Origin: Janthinobacterium violaceinigrum
GTDB taxonomy: Bacteria; Pseudomonadota; Gammaproteobacteria; Burkholderiales; Burkholderiaceae_D
Direction: 5' to 3'
Assembly (NCBI RefSeq): GCF_009208555.1
Contig: NZ_WFLI01000004.1
Span: 1 to 64,000 of the forward strand
DNA: 64,000 nucleotides
Part shown: piece by piece, positions 9,662 through 18,457 of the stretch
Layout: each line of letters begins with the position of its first letter
Numbering within the stretch: position 1 is the stretch's first letter
Translations under genes and position numbers: made by a program
Notes under the pieces: model-generated
Database searches by the model: none
Told to the model about the DNA's origin: nothing
Seen by the model: only the letters and a program-made list of their open reading frames with translations

Positions 9662-9766
9662 CGAATTTATTGCCTTGTGGCAAAATATCGTGTGTGCACT
9701 TACTTCGCCATGGCCGCGCAGGCGACACGACCAATTCAGCATGAATGATATTTAGTTAGGATTATT

Positions 9767-11518
9767 TTGGAAGAGCAACACGCCTTACCGTATTTGCGGG
9801 AAACCCTGCTGTTTCTTGCCCTGGCCGGGATTTTTATTCCCTTATTGCAACGCCTGAAAGTCAACCAGGTCCTCGGTTTCCTGGCCGTGGGCGCCCTGTT
9901 CGGCCCGTTCGGTTTCGGCCTGTGGGCCGGCGACTACACGTGGCTCACGTATTTTTCGTTCGTGCGTGCCGAGCAGGTCAGCGGCCTGGCCGAGCTGGGC
10001 GTGATGTTTTTGATGTTCATGATCGGCCTGGAACTGTCGACGGAACGGCTGTGGGCGCTGCGGCGCTGGGTATTCGGCGCGGGCGTGGGGCAGGTGGCCG
10101 TCAGCGCTTGCCTGATCGGCGGCGTCGCGTATTACTTCGGCTTGTCGCTGGAAGCGTCCATCGTGCTGGGCCTGGTGTTGTCGCTGTCGTCCACAGCCGT
10201 CGTGATGCAGTTGCTCACGGACCAGCGCTCACTGCAGACGCCGGCCGGCCAGGCGGGCTTTTCCATTTTGATGTTCCAGGACCTGATGGTGGTGCCGCTG
10301 TTCATCCTGATCGATGTGTTCGCCAGCGGGCGCAGCGACGACCTCGCGTATCTGCTCAGCTTTGCCGCCGTGAAATCGGCGGGCGCCATCCTGCTGATCT
10401 ATCTGCTGGGACGCCGGGTTATCCGCCCCCTGTTCCAGTTTTTCGTCAAGAAACGCCAGCCCGACGTGTTCATGGCCTTGACCCTGCTCAGCACCCTGGG
10501 CATCGCGGGCTTGACGTACCTGGCGGGCCTGTCGATGGCGCTGGGCGCCTTGCTGGCCGGCCTGCTGCTGGCGGAAACGGAATTCCGCCATGAAGTGGAA
10601 GTGACGATCGAGCCCTTCAAGGGCTTGCTGATGGGCCTGTTCTTCATGTCCGTGGGCATGCAGATCGACGTGCGCGAAATCCTCAAGTCGCCGATCCTGA
10701 TTCCTTTGGCCGTGCTGAGCCTGTTTGCGGTGAAAACCCTGGTCATCGGCGTGATTTTCCGCCTGGGCGGCTTTCACTGGGGGCGCGCCGTGGAAACGGG
10801 CGTGCTGCTGGGGCAGGGCGGCGAATTCGCCTTCATCGTCGTCGCCTATGCGCTGGGCACAAAACTGATCGGCCCGCAGGTGGCGCAGTTCGTCATGCTG
10901 GTGGTGGGCCTGAGCCTGTTTGCCACGCCGGCGCTGGCCAAGGCGGCGCGCGCTTTCGGCAACTGGTGGGAACAGCGCCACCACCATCAGCTGGCCGACC
11001 TGGCGCACGGCGCGCTGCCGCCGCAGGGCAGCACCGTCATCATCGCCGGTTTCGGCCGGGTGGGGCAGCTGCTGGCCAAGGTGCTGACGGAACAGGATAT
11101 CGCGTATGTGGCGATTGAAAATGATGCGCGCCTGGTGACGACCCTGCATCCGCGCGGCTTCCCCGTGTATTTCGGCGATGCCTCGCGCGCGGAACTGCTG
11201 CAAAAGGTCAATGCGGACCGGGCTGCCGCCGTGGTGCTGACGATGGACCATGCGGCGTCCGTGCTGCATGCCGTGAAATCGATCCGCCGCGAGTATCCGC
11301 AGCTGCCCGTGTATGCGCGGGCCCGCGACGAGGCCCATGCGGTGGCCCTGATACAGGCGGGCGCCACCCTGGTCGTGCCCGAGGCGCTGGAGTCGGCGCT
11401 GCAGCTGACGGCCACCGTGCTGCACACCGTGGGTTTGAGCGAAGCGCGCACGACGGACATCGTGCAGGCCGAGCGCGACCGGCGCAATGCCGTGCTGCTG
11501 GCGAAAAAGCTGTCGTAG
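9767..11518 (+). CDS. KefB/YbaL-type cation:proton antiporter with TrkA-N domain
   Basis: A CPA2-family monovalent cation/H+ antiporter of 583 residues. The first 390 or so residues form about twelve membrane helices with family motifs such as ELGVMFLMFMIGLELS, LSLSSTAVVMQLL and GVLLGQGGEFAF. The C-terminal part starts with a Rossmann TrkA-N (RCK) nucleotide-binding motif, IIAGFGRVGQLLAKV, which normally gates transport by NAD(H) or glutathione adducts. The start is a TTG at 9767 after a weak GTTAGGA ribosome site; no ATG would include the first helix. Probable role is K+ efflux or pH control. No KefF/KefG-like partner is adjacent. Confidence 0.9.
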   Translation: MEEQHALPYLRETLLFLALAGIFIPLLQRLKVNQVLGFLAVGALFGPFGFGLWAGDYTWLTYFSFVRAEQVSGLAELGVMFLMFMIGLELSTERLWALRRWVFGAGVGQVAVSACLIGGVAYYFGLSLEASIVLGLVLSLSSTAVVMQLLTDQRSLQTPAGQAGFSILMFQDLMVVPLFILIDVFASGRSDDLAYLLSFAAVKSAGAILLIYLLGRRVIRPLFQFFVKKRQPDVFMALTLLSTLGIAGLTYLAGLSMALGALLAGLLLAETEFRHEVEVTIEPFKGLLMGLFFMSVGMQIDVREILKSPILIPLAVLSLFAVKTLVIGVIFRLGGFHWGRAVETGVLLGQGGEFAFIVVAYALGTKLIGPQVAQFVMLVVGLSLFATPALAKAARAFGNWWEQRHHHQLADLAHGALPPQGSTVIIAGFGRVGQLLAKVLTEQDIAYVAIENDARLVTTLHPRGFPVYFGDASRAELLQKVNADRAAAVVLTMDHAASVLHAVKSIRREYPQLPVYARARDEAHAVALIQAGATLVVPEALESALQLTATVLHTVGLSEARTTDIVQAERDRRNAVLLAKKLS

Positions 11519-11599
11519 CGAAAACTGTAGCGCAACCGTGCGTGTCGCCGTGCTTTGTAAATTATCTATACAATAATAGTATATGAGCACATTACCCAC

Positions 11600-12508
11600 A
11601 TGAAAGCCGCGACGAAGAGCGGAGCGGCGCCCCTGACGCCGCAGCAGCTGGCGGCGCAGGAAACGCAGCAGAAATTTGGCAAGCCCGAACGGGGCTGGCG
11701 CGAGCAGGTGTACACCGTCATTTTCGAGGCGGAAACGCGCACGGGCCGCGCCTTCGATCTGGCGCTGATCGCCGCCATCCTGGTCAGCGTGACGGTGGTC
11801 GTGCTCAGCAGTGTCGCTTCCGTGGCCGAGCGCTACGGCGCCTGGCTGACGGCGCTGGAATGGTTTTTCACCATTTTATTTACCATCGAGTATTTCGCCC
11901 GCCTGTCCTGCCTGCAGCATCCGGTGCGTTACGCCAAGAGTTTTTTCGGCATTATCGATTTGCTGGCCATCGTGCCCACCTACATCGGCTTGCTGCTGCC
12001 AGGCGCCCACGTGCTGATCGACGTGCGTATTCTGCGTTTGCTGCGCATGTTCCGTATCCTCAAGCTCACGTCCTATGTGCATGAATACACGGTGCTGGGA
12101 CGGGCTTTGCTGGCCAGCCGGCGCAAGATTCTCATTTTCTTGTCTTTCGTCATGATGGTGGTCTTTCTGTTGGGTACTGTGATGTATGTCGTGGAAGGGC
12201 CGGAAAATGGCTACAGCAGCATCCCCACGTCGATATACTGGGCCATCAGCACCATGACCACCGTGGGTTTCGGCGATATCACGCCGCGCACGGACATCGG
12301 GCGTACCATCGCTTCCCTGATGATGCTGCTGGGCTGGGGCATCCTGGCAGTGCCTACCGGCATTATCAGCGCGGAAATGACGGTACAGCGCAGTTCCAAG
12401 CTGGTCACCACGCGCACCTGCCCCACGTGCCTGAAAGAAGGGCTCGATGACGATGCCAATTTCTGCAAGAACTGCGGCGTCGATTTGCCGCCGCTGGCAC
12501 GCGATTAG
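11600..12508 (+). CDS. six-TM voltage-gated-type potassium channel with C-terminal zinc ribbon
   Basis: A 302-residue ion transporter. A cytoplasmic N-terminus precedes six helices, including an S4-like segment rich in arginine (VRILRLLRMFRILKL), then a pore loop with the K+ selectivity filter TVGFGD followed by ITPRTD. After S6 the tail carries a four-cysteine zinc ribbon: C274, C277, C289 and C292. ATG start at 11600. The filter supports K+ selectivity. The zinc ribbon is an uncommon cytoplasmic module for such channels and may be a sensor or an assembly domain. It follows the antiporter by about 80 nt. Confidence 0.88.
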   Translation: MKAATKSGAAPLTPQQLAAQETQQKFGKPERGWREQVYTVIFEAETRTGRAFDLALIAAILVSVTVVVLSSVASVAERYGAWLTALEWFFTILFTIEYFARLSCLQHPVRYAKSFFGIIDLLAIVPTYIGLLLPGAHVLIDVRILRLLRMFRILKLTSYVHEYTVLGRALLASRRKILIFLSFVMMVVFLLGTVMYVVEGPENGYSSIPTSIYWAISTMTTVGFGDITPRTDIGRTIASLMMLLGWGILAVPTGIISAEMTVQRSSKLVTTRTCPTCLKEGLDDDANFCKNCGVDLPPLARD

Positions 12509-12557
12509 CGCATAGACCCTACATCAACCGTATTTACTTTACTTTTTTAAGGCTGAC

Positions 12558-13538
12558 ATGATTCCAGTTCGCCTGATCGCGACGGGCAAAGCCGTGCCGT
12601 CGCACAGCGTTACCTCCGAGAGCCTGGACCTGACATTGGGCCACCCGGCCGGCTATACCTTGCGCAAGAGCGGCGTGCTGTCGCGCTTTGTCGCCGCGCC
12701 CGACGAGTCGCAGAGCCAGCTGGGCGCCGCCGCCCTGCTCGACGCGCTGAAGAATGCCAGCCTGCGTCCGGCCGACATCGACTTGCTGATCTGCGCCTGC
12801 GGCGTGCCCGAGCAAGCGTTGCCGAACACGGCCTGCTTCGTGGCCGAACACGCCGGCTTGCCGCCAGGCACGCAAAGCTTCGACGTCAACGCCAGCTGCC
12901 TCAGTTTCATGGCCGCCTTCCGCGTGGCCGCGTCCATGCTGGCGGGCGGCGCCTACCGGCGCATCGCCATCGTCTCGTCCGACCTCGCTTCGCGCGGGGT
13001 CGACTGGAGCGAGCCGGAAGCGTCGATGATCTTTGGCGACGGCGCCGCCGCCGTCATCGTCGAGCGGGGCGACGGCAGCGCCGGCATTCGCGCCTACAAG
13101 ATGGGCACGTATCCGGAAGGGCGGCGTTACTGCGAAATCCGCGGCGGCGGCACCGAGCGCAACCCGCGCAACGGCTGCGAACCGGGCGACTACCTGTTCC
13201 GCATGGATGGCAAGGCCGTGTTCCGCCTGGCCGTCAAGGTGATGCCGGATTTCCTCGCGGAATTAATGCAGGAATCGGGCGCGGGCCTGGAAAAAGTCGA
13301 CGTGGTCGTGCCGCACCAGGCCAGCCCGCTGGGCCTCGCGCATGCGGCGCGCATCCTCGACGTCCCCGATGCTAAAATCATCAAGATCTTTGAAACGCAC
13401 GGCAACCAGGTGGCTGCCTCCTTGCCCACCGCCCTGCATGAGGCGGTGATGACGGGGCGGGCCGTGGCGGGCCAGCGTTTGCTGATGATGGGCACGGCCG
13501 CAGGCCTGACCATCGGCGGCATGATCGTCGATTTATGA
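12558..13538 (+). CDS. KAS III-like (FabH/OleA-type) condensing enzyme
   Basis: A thiolase-fold 3-oxoacyl-ACP synthase III family enzyme, 326 residues. The Cys-His-Asn triad is intact: C114 in NASCLSF, H253 in VVPHQAS, N283 in ETHGNQ. It is the first gene of a run of seven with gaps of 10 nt or less or overlapping starts, so it probably makes the beta-keto chain the other enzymes modify. No fabD, fabG or acpP is nearby, which argues against housekeeping FabH. Chain-starter condensation, or OleA-like head-to-head condensation of two acyl groups, are both possible. ATG start at 12558. Confidence 0.88.
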   Translation: MIPVRLIATGKAVPSHSVTSESLDLTLGHPAGYTLRKSGVLSRFVAAPDESQSQLGAAALLDALKNASLRPADIDLLICACGVPEQALPNTACFVAEHAGLPPGTQSFDVNASCLSFMAAFRVAASMLAGGAYRRIAIVSSDLASRGVDWSEPEASMIFGDGAAAVIVERGDGSAGIRAYKMGTYPEGRRYCEIRGGGTERNPRNGCEPGDYLFRMDGKAVFRLAVKVMPDFLAELMQESGAGLEKVDVVVPHQASPLGLAHAARILDVPDAKIIKIFETHGNQVAASLPTALHEAVMTGRAVAGQRLLMMGTAAGLTIGGMIVDL

Positions 13539-13548
13539 GGGCAGTGCG

Positions 13549-14586
13549 ATGAGGCGGATACTGGTCACGGGAGCGACGGGGGGCTTGGGGCGCAATGCCG
13601 TGCGCACCCTGCTGGCGCAGGGCGTGGAAGTGCGCGCCACGGGCCGCAACGCCGCCGTGGGCCGTGAACTGGAACGCATGGGCGCGCAATTCGTCGCGCT
13701 CGACCTGGCGCAAGCGTCGCCGCGCCAGGTCGACGAGCTGGTGCGCGGCATGGACACCGTCTGGCACTGCGCCGCGCTGTCCTCGCCGTGGGGCCCCGAG
13801 CGCGACTTCATCGCCGCCAACGTCACGGCCACGGGCCAGCTGCTGCGCGCGGCCGCCAGCCAGCATGTGGCGCGCTTCGTGCACATCTCCACGCCGGCCA
13901 TGTATTTCGATTACCGCAACCGCTACGAAGTGCCGGAAACCTTCCGTCCCGACGCTTTCGTCAACGCGTATGCGCGCTCCAAGGCGATGGCGGAAAAGCT
14001 GGTGCAGGAGGCGGTGGACCGCCATCGCGGCATGACCTGCGTGATTCTGCGTCCGCGCGCCATCTTCGGCCCGCACGACCAGGTCCTGATCCCGCGCCTG
14101 GCGCGCGTGCTGCAGGAGCGCGGCGGCAAGCTGCCCCTGCCCAGGGGCGGCGCGGTCACCATCGACGTCACCTATGTCGACAATGTCGTGCATGCGATGT
14201 GGCTGGCCACCGTGCACAAGACCATCGCTTCAGGCGCCGCCTTCAACATCACGAACGGCGAACCGGCGCGTCTGTGCGACATCTTGCGCGCGCTGTTTTG
14301 CGAGCATCTGCAGCAGCCGTTCGAGATCGTCAGCGTGCCTTACCGCGTGCTGGCGCTGGCTGCCCGCCTGATGCAGTTCGCCTCGCGCTTCACGCGGCGC
14401 GAGCCGTCGCTCACGCCCTACAGCATCGGCGCGCTCAGTTTCGACATGACGCTCGATAACGCCAAGGCGCGCAAGGTGCTGGGCTACCGTCCCATCGTCA
14501 GCCTGCAGGAAGGCATTGCGCTGACGGCGCAGTGGATGCGCCAGGAGGCGGCGGCGCACAAGGTGGGCAAGGAGCGCAATGGCTAG
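13549..14586 (+). CDS. NAD(P)-dependent SDR (3-beta-HSD/OleD-like)
   Basis: An extended short-chain dehydrogenase of 345 residues with the Rossmann loop GATGGLG (residues 8-14) and catalytic Tyr-Lys as YARSK (Y141, K145), with a Ser/Thr at 114-115. The 3-beta-hydroxysteroid dehydrogenase/epimerase-like architecture resembles OleD, which reduces 2-alkyl-3-ketoacids. By position right after a KAS III it probably reduces the keto group of the condensation product. It begins 10 nt after the previous stop, and its own stop overlaps the next start by 8 nt. Confidence 0.87.
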   Translation: MRRILVTGATGGLGRNAVRTLLAQGVEVRATGRNAAVGRELERMGAQFVALDLAQASPRQVDELVRGMDTVWHCAALSSPWGPERDFIAANVTATGQLLRAAASQHVARFVHISTPAMYFDYRNRYEVPETFRPDAFVNAYARSKAMAEKLVQEAVDRHRGMTCVILRPRAIFGPHDQVLIPRLARVLQERGGKLPLPRGGAVTIDVTYVDNVVHAMWLATVHKTIASGAAFNITNGEPARLCDILRALFCEHLQQPFEIVSVPYRVLALAARLMQFASRFTRREPSLTPYSIGALSFDMTLDNAKARKVLGYRPIVSLQEGIALTAQWMRQEAAAHKVGKERNG

Positions 14587-15409
14587 CATTACCGCGTTTC
14601 GCGTCGGCCACTGCACCCACCCGTCCTGCATGGTCTTGAAAGGCAGCGGGCTGGCCAGCCGCTGCTTCCCGTCGCGCGCTTACCTGATCGAAACGCGCGC
14701 GGGCCTGTACCTGTGGGACACGGGTTACGCCGAGCACTTCCGCGCCGCCACGTCGAAAGGCGTGTACCGCATGTATGCGTGGGTGACGCCGATTTCCTTC
14801 GACGAGAACGAGTCTTTGCAGGGCCAGCTGCGCGCGCATGGCGTGGCGCCCGGCGACATCCACACCTTGCTGCTGTCGCACTTCCACGCCGACCATATCG
14901 CCGGCCTGCGCGACTTCCCCGGCGCGCGGCTGATGGCTTCCCAAACGGGCTGGGACGCCGTGCGCAGCCTGTCCGGCGTGGCTGCCGTGCGCCAGGCCTT
15001 CGTGCCCGAGCTGCTGCCCAACGACATCGCCGACCGCCTGGCTTTCGTGGAAAGCGTGCCCGAGACGGCCTTGCCGGCCGCCCTGCTGCCATTCACGCAC
15101 GGGCGCGACGTCAGCGGCACGGGTGAGATTTACATCGTCGACCTGCCCGGCCACGCCATCGGCCATCTGGGCGCCTTCGTGCTGCAGGAGAGCGGCTGGA
15201 CCTTGCTGGCGTCGGACGCGGCCTGGGTGCCGGAAAGCTTCCAGCAGCTGCGCGGGCCGTCCGAACTGTCGTTCCTCATCCAGCACAAGCGCGCGCCGTA
15301 CTATGCGACCCTGAACCGCCTGCACCAGCTGCACCGCTCGGGCAATGCGCACATCCGCATCACGCATGAAGACACGGCGGACTATGTTCCTGTGGCGGGC
15401 CGCCCGTGA
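14579..15409 (+). CDS. metallo-beta-lactamase-fold hydrolase
   Basis: A 276-residue MBL-fold protein with the zinc motif HFHADH (H101, H103, D105, H106). Later metal ligands are the histidine in LPGHAIGHLG, the aspartate in LLASDAAW and a final THE. It lacks a signal peptide, so it is cytoplasmic, unlike true beta-lactamases. In this operon it could act as a thioesterase, lactonase or ester hydrolase on the lipid intermediate. It occupies the place that an alpha/beta hydrolase (OleB) holds in olefin clusters, but equivalence is only an inference. The start overlaps the SDR stop by 8 nt. Confidence 0.86.
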   Translation: MASITAFRVGHCTHPSCMVLKGSGLASRCFPSRAYLIETRAGLYLWDTGYAEHFRAATSKGVYRMYAWVTPISFDENESLQGQLRAHGVAPGDIHTLLLSHFHADHIAGLRDFPGARLMASQTGWDAVRSLSGVAAVRQAFVPELLPNDIADRLAFVESVPETALPAALLPFTHGRDVSGTGEIYIVDLPGHAIGHLGAFVLQESGWTLLASDAAWVPESFQQLRGPSELSFLIQHKRAPYYATLNRLHQLHRSGNAHIRITHEDTADYVPVAGRP

Positions 15410-16710
15410 AGCGTATCGTCTGGCTGTTGCTGTCGTACTGGCGCACGCGCCGCCTGCGGTTCACAAGCCGCGCGCAGCTGGGCGCCTACCAGCACAAGCA
15501 GCTGGCGCGCTTCCTCGACGTGCTGTGCGCGCGCAGCAGCTACTTTGCCCCATTCCGCGGTCTGCCGCTGGCGCAGTGGCCGACCATGAACAAGGCGCTG
15601 ATGCTCGAGCATTTCGACGCCATGAACACCGAGGGGGTGACGTTGGCGCAGGCGATGGACGCGGCCATGGCGGCCGAGCACAGCCGCGACTTCACGCCGG
15701 CCGTGGGCGACATCACCGTGGGCCTGTCGTCGGGCACGTCGTCGCGGCGCGCCGTGTTTACCGTCAGCCCCCGCGAAAAAGCGCAATGGGCGGGCGTGAT
15801 GCTGGCCAAGGCGCTGCCCGATGGCCTGTTTTCCGGCGAAAAGGTGGCGCTGTTCCTGCGCGCGAACAGCAATCTGTACACGGCCGTGCGCTCGCCGTGG
15901 CTGACGTTTGCCTTCTACGACCTGTTCGAACCGTTCGACAGCCTGTGCGCGCGGCTGGCGCACTATCAACCTTCCGTCATCGTTGCGCCGGCCCAGGTGC
16001 TGCGTCAGCTGGCCTTGCGCGTGATCGATGGCAGCCTGGCGCTGGCGCCGAAAAAAGTCATCTCGGTGGCCGAAGTGCTGGAAGCCCAGGACCGCGCGCT
16101 GATCGTGCAGGCGTTTGGCGCCGTGCATGAAATCTACCAGGCCACCGAAGGTTTCCTCGCCAGCAGCTGCGAGCATGGCGTGCTGCACCTGAACGAGGAA
16201 TACGTGCACATCGAACCGCAGTGGCTCGATGCGGAGCAGCGCCGCTTCGTGCCCGTGATTACGGACTTCACGCGTATCACGCAGCCCATCGTGCGCTACC
16301 GCCTCGACGACATCCTGATTGCGCGTGACACGCCATGCCCGTGCGGCCGCGCCACGCGCGCCATCGCCGGCATCGAAGGGCGCTGCGACGACATGCTGTT
16401 CTTGCCATCCTTGCCTTCGGCGAACGGCGGCGCGCCCGTCGCCGTGTTTGCAGACGTCCTGACGCGCGCATTCGCGCAAGCCTTGCCGCCGGACGCAGAT
16501 TACCGCCTGGTGCAGTCGGGCGCCAACGCCTTGCAGCTGCATGCGGCCGTGGACGCCGCCGGCCTGGCCGCCCTGCGCGCGCATCTGGAAACGGTGCTGC
16601 GGGAGCTGGGCGTGGCCGTCGACGGCCTGGCCTGGACGGTAAGCGGCGAACTGCCCCCCTTTGACCCCACCATGAAACGGCGCCGCATCCGGCGCCTGGC
16701 GACCGCATGA
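15406..16710 (+). CDS. ANL-superfamily adenylating enzyme (F390 synthetase/PaaK-like)
   Basis: A 434-residue acyl/aryl-adenylating enzyme related to phenylacetate-CoA ligase and coenzyme F390 synthetase. Visible are a phosphate-binding loop variant SSGTSS (residues 108-113), the ATEGFLASSC region (ANL motif A5 position), YRLDDI (A8-like hinge) and a C-terminal MKRRRI element where the catalytic lysine of ANL enzymes sits. The GTG start overlaps the previous stop as GTGA. It presumably activates a carboxylate made by the upstream enzymes, as an adenylate for transfer, CoA ligation or lactonisation. The substrate is unknown. Confidence 0.82.
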   Translation: MKRIVWLLLSYWRTRRLRFTSRAQLGAYQHKQLARFLDVLCARSSYFAPFRGLPLAQWPTMNKALMLEHFDAMNTEGVTLAQAMDAAMAAEHSRDFTPAVGDITVGLSSGTSSRRAVFTVSPREKAQWAGVMLAKALPDGLFSGEKVALFLRANSNLYTAVRSPWLTFAFYDLFEPFDSLCARLAHYQPSVIVAPAQVLRQLALRVIDGSLALAPKKVISVAEVLEAQDRALIVQAFGAVHEIYQATEGFLASSCEHGVLHLNEEYVHIEPQWLDAEQRRFVPVITDFTRITQPIVRYRLDDILIARDTPCPCGRATRAIAGIEGRCDDMLFLPSLPSANGGAPVAVFADVLTRAFAQALPPDADYRLVQSGANALQLHAAVDAAGLAALRAHLETVLRELGVAVDGLAWTVSGELPPFDPTMKRRRIRRLATA

Positions 16711-17345
16711 ACGATACTTCCATGACCGTACGCAGCCGCCTGCTGCATCTGCTGGCCGGCTGGGGCAGCGTCGGCCTCGTGTATTTTTCCAGCGACCTGC
16801 TGCAAGGGCAGGGCGCGCTGCTGCCCGAAACGGCCATCGACCGCGCCATTGCCTACAACGACGGCGCCATCTGGCTGTACCTGTCCTTCTTCGTCCTGAT
16901 TCCCTACGCCTACCTGGCGGCCGATGCGGCCCGCGTGCGCTGGCTGGCGCGCGCCATGGCGCTTTCCGCGCTGGCTTGCGGCGTGGTCTTCCTGCTGTAC
17001 CCGACCACCCTCGCGTATCCGCCCGTGGGCGAGGGCAGTGCCTGGAGCACGCAGGCGCTGCGCATGCTGCAGGCGGCGGATTCCACGCAAAACTGCCTGC
17101 CGTCGCTGCACGGCGCCCTGACATTGCTGTGCGTGTGGGCCCTGTGCGACAGGCGCCACCTGCTGCGTTCCGCGCTGGTCGCGCTGCTGGGGATCAGCAT
17201 CTGCTACGCCATCATCGCGCTGCGCCGGCACGTGAGCATCGACCTGGCCGCCGGCCTGGCCGTGGGCGTGGCGGGCGGCATGCTGGCGAAAATGCAGGTA
17301 TTCTGGGCTGCGCGCCGCGCCATTTCTACTGAAACCGCATCATGA
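16707..17345 (+). CDS. PAP2-superfamily membrane phosphatase/phosphotransferase
   Basis: A 212-residue membrane protein with about six hydrophobic helices. PAP2 signatures are the PSLH box (residues 132-135, within NCLPSLHGA) and the third motif RRHVSID (R174, H175, D179). The PSLH form, rather than PSGH, is characteristic of the Aur1/inositol-phosphoceramide-synthase-like branch. The enzyme may therefore transfer a phospho-headgroup and not simply remove phosphate. The start overlaps the upstream stop as ATGA. It suggests the operon product is a membrane lipid with a polar head. Confidence 0.84.
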   Translation: MNDTSMTVRSRLLHLLAGWGSVGLVYFSSDLLQGQGALLPETAIDRAIAYNDGAIWLYLSFFVLIPYAYLAADAARVRWLARAMALSALACGVVFLLYPTTLAYPPVGEGSAWSTQALRMLQAADSTQNCLPSLHGALTLLCVWALCDRRHLLRSALVALLGISICYAIIALRRHVSIDLAAGLAVGVAGGMLAKMQVFWAARRAISTETAS

Positions 17346-18457
17346 TGAATCCCTTCGCCCTCTCTTTTCTTGTCATGCTGGCCTTCGTGCTGGCCGAACT
17401 GCTGATCCTCAAATGGGTGCGCAAGACGCCCGTGCCGTGGAAGGACGTCATCTTCAACCTCAATTCCGGGCATATCTTGATGTGGGTGTTCCGCGGCGTG
17501 GAAGTGGCGGCTTTCGCCCTGCTGCTGCGCCATGTGAACCTGCACATCGTCGACCAGTGGCCCGTGGCGGCGCAATGGATCTTTGCCTTCTTTGCCTGGG
17601 ATTTGTGCTTTTACTGGATGCACCGGCTGCATCACAAAATCCCCCTGCTGTGGGCCGTGCACGTGGTGCACCACCAGGGCGAGCATTTCAACCTGTCGCT
17701 GGGCGTGCGCAATTCCTGGTATTCGTCGCTGACGAATTTCCCGTTTGTCGCGATCCTGGCCGTGCTGGGCGTGCCGCTGGAAATCTTCCTCGTCGTCTCG
17801 TCCCTGCATTACACGGTGCAGTTCTACAACCACAATGCGCTGGTGAACAAGTCCGGCATCCTCGATAGCTTCATGGTCACGCCCTCGCACCACCGCGTGC
17901 ATCACGGCACCGACAAACGCTACATCAACCGCAATTTCGGCGGCACCCTGCTGCTGTGGGACAGGCTGTTCGGCAGCTTCCAGCCCGAGCTCGAGGGCGT
18001 GGAAATGCGCTATGGCGTGAAGGGCATGACACCCACGCACAACCCGCTGCTGGCCAGCAACGGCAAGCTGTTTGGCTGGCTGCGCGCGCGCTTTCCCCAC
18101 TGGCAGTCGCGCGGCACCTTCCACGTGCCCGAGCTGTTCATCGGCATCGGCGGCGTGATCCTGTTTGGACTGGTGATCTATTACGTCAATCACGAGGCGG
18201 CGCTGGCCGGCGCGCAGCAGGCCATCCTGTTCGCGCTGATCTTTGGCGGCACCCTGGCGCTGGGCGGCCTGTCCGATGCACGCCGCTGGGGCGCCATCGC
18301 CTGGGTGGCCATCGCCGTGGCGATGCCGCTGCTGTTCCTGGGCTGGTATGGCGCGCGCGACGCGTGGGGCATGGTCTTCCTGGCCGCGCTGCTGGCGCAT
18401 GGCCTCGATGGCGCGCGCCGCCTGTGGTGGCCCGCAGCGGCGGGGACGCGCGCGTGA
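17342..18457 (+). CDS. sterol desaturase/fatty acid hydroxylase superfamily protein
   Basis: A 371-residue membrane di-iron oxygenase. The eight-histidine pattern is complete: HRLHH (94-98), HVVHH (107-111) and HHRVHH (183-188), with H154 and H164 in the stretch between. The family covers sterol C5 desaturases, C4 oxidases, fatty acid 2-hydroxylases and alkylglycerol monooxygenase. About 120 extra C-terminal residues form additional membrane helices. The start is ATG at 17342 overlapping the PAP2 stop (ATGATGA); the adjacent ATG at 17345 is equally possible. It likely hydroxylates or desaturates the lipid made by the upstream genes. Confidence 0.88.
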   Translation: MMNPFALSFLVMLAFVLAELLILKWVRKTPVPWKDVIFNLNSGHILMWVFRGVEVAAFALLLRHVNLHIVDQWPVAAQWIFAFFAWDLCFYWMHRLHHKIPLLWAVHVVHHQGEHFNLSLGVRNSWYSSLTNFPFVAILAVLGVPLEIFLVVSSLHYTVQFYNHNALVNKSGILDSFMVTPSHHRVHHGTDKRYINRNFGGTLLLWDRLFGSFQPELEGVEMRYGVKGMTPTHNPLLASNGKLFGWLRARFPHWQSRGTFHVPELFIGIGGVILFGLVIYYVNHEAALAGAQQAILFALIFGGTLALGGLSDARRWGAIAWVAIAVAMPLLFLGWYGARDAWGMVFLAALLAHGLDGARRLWWPAAAGTRA

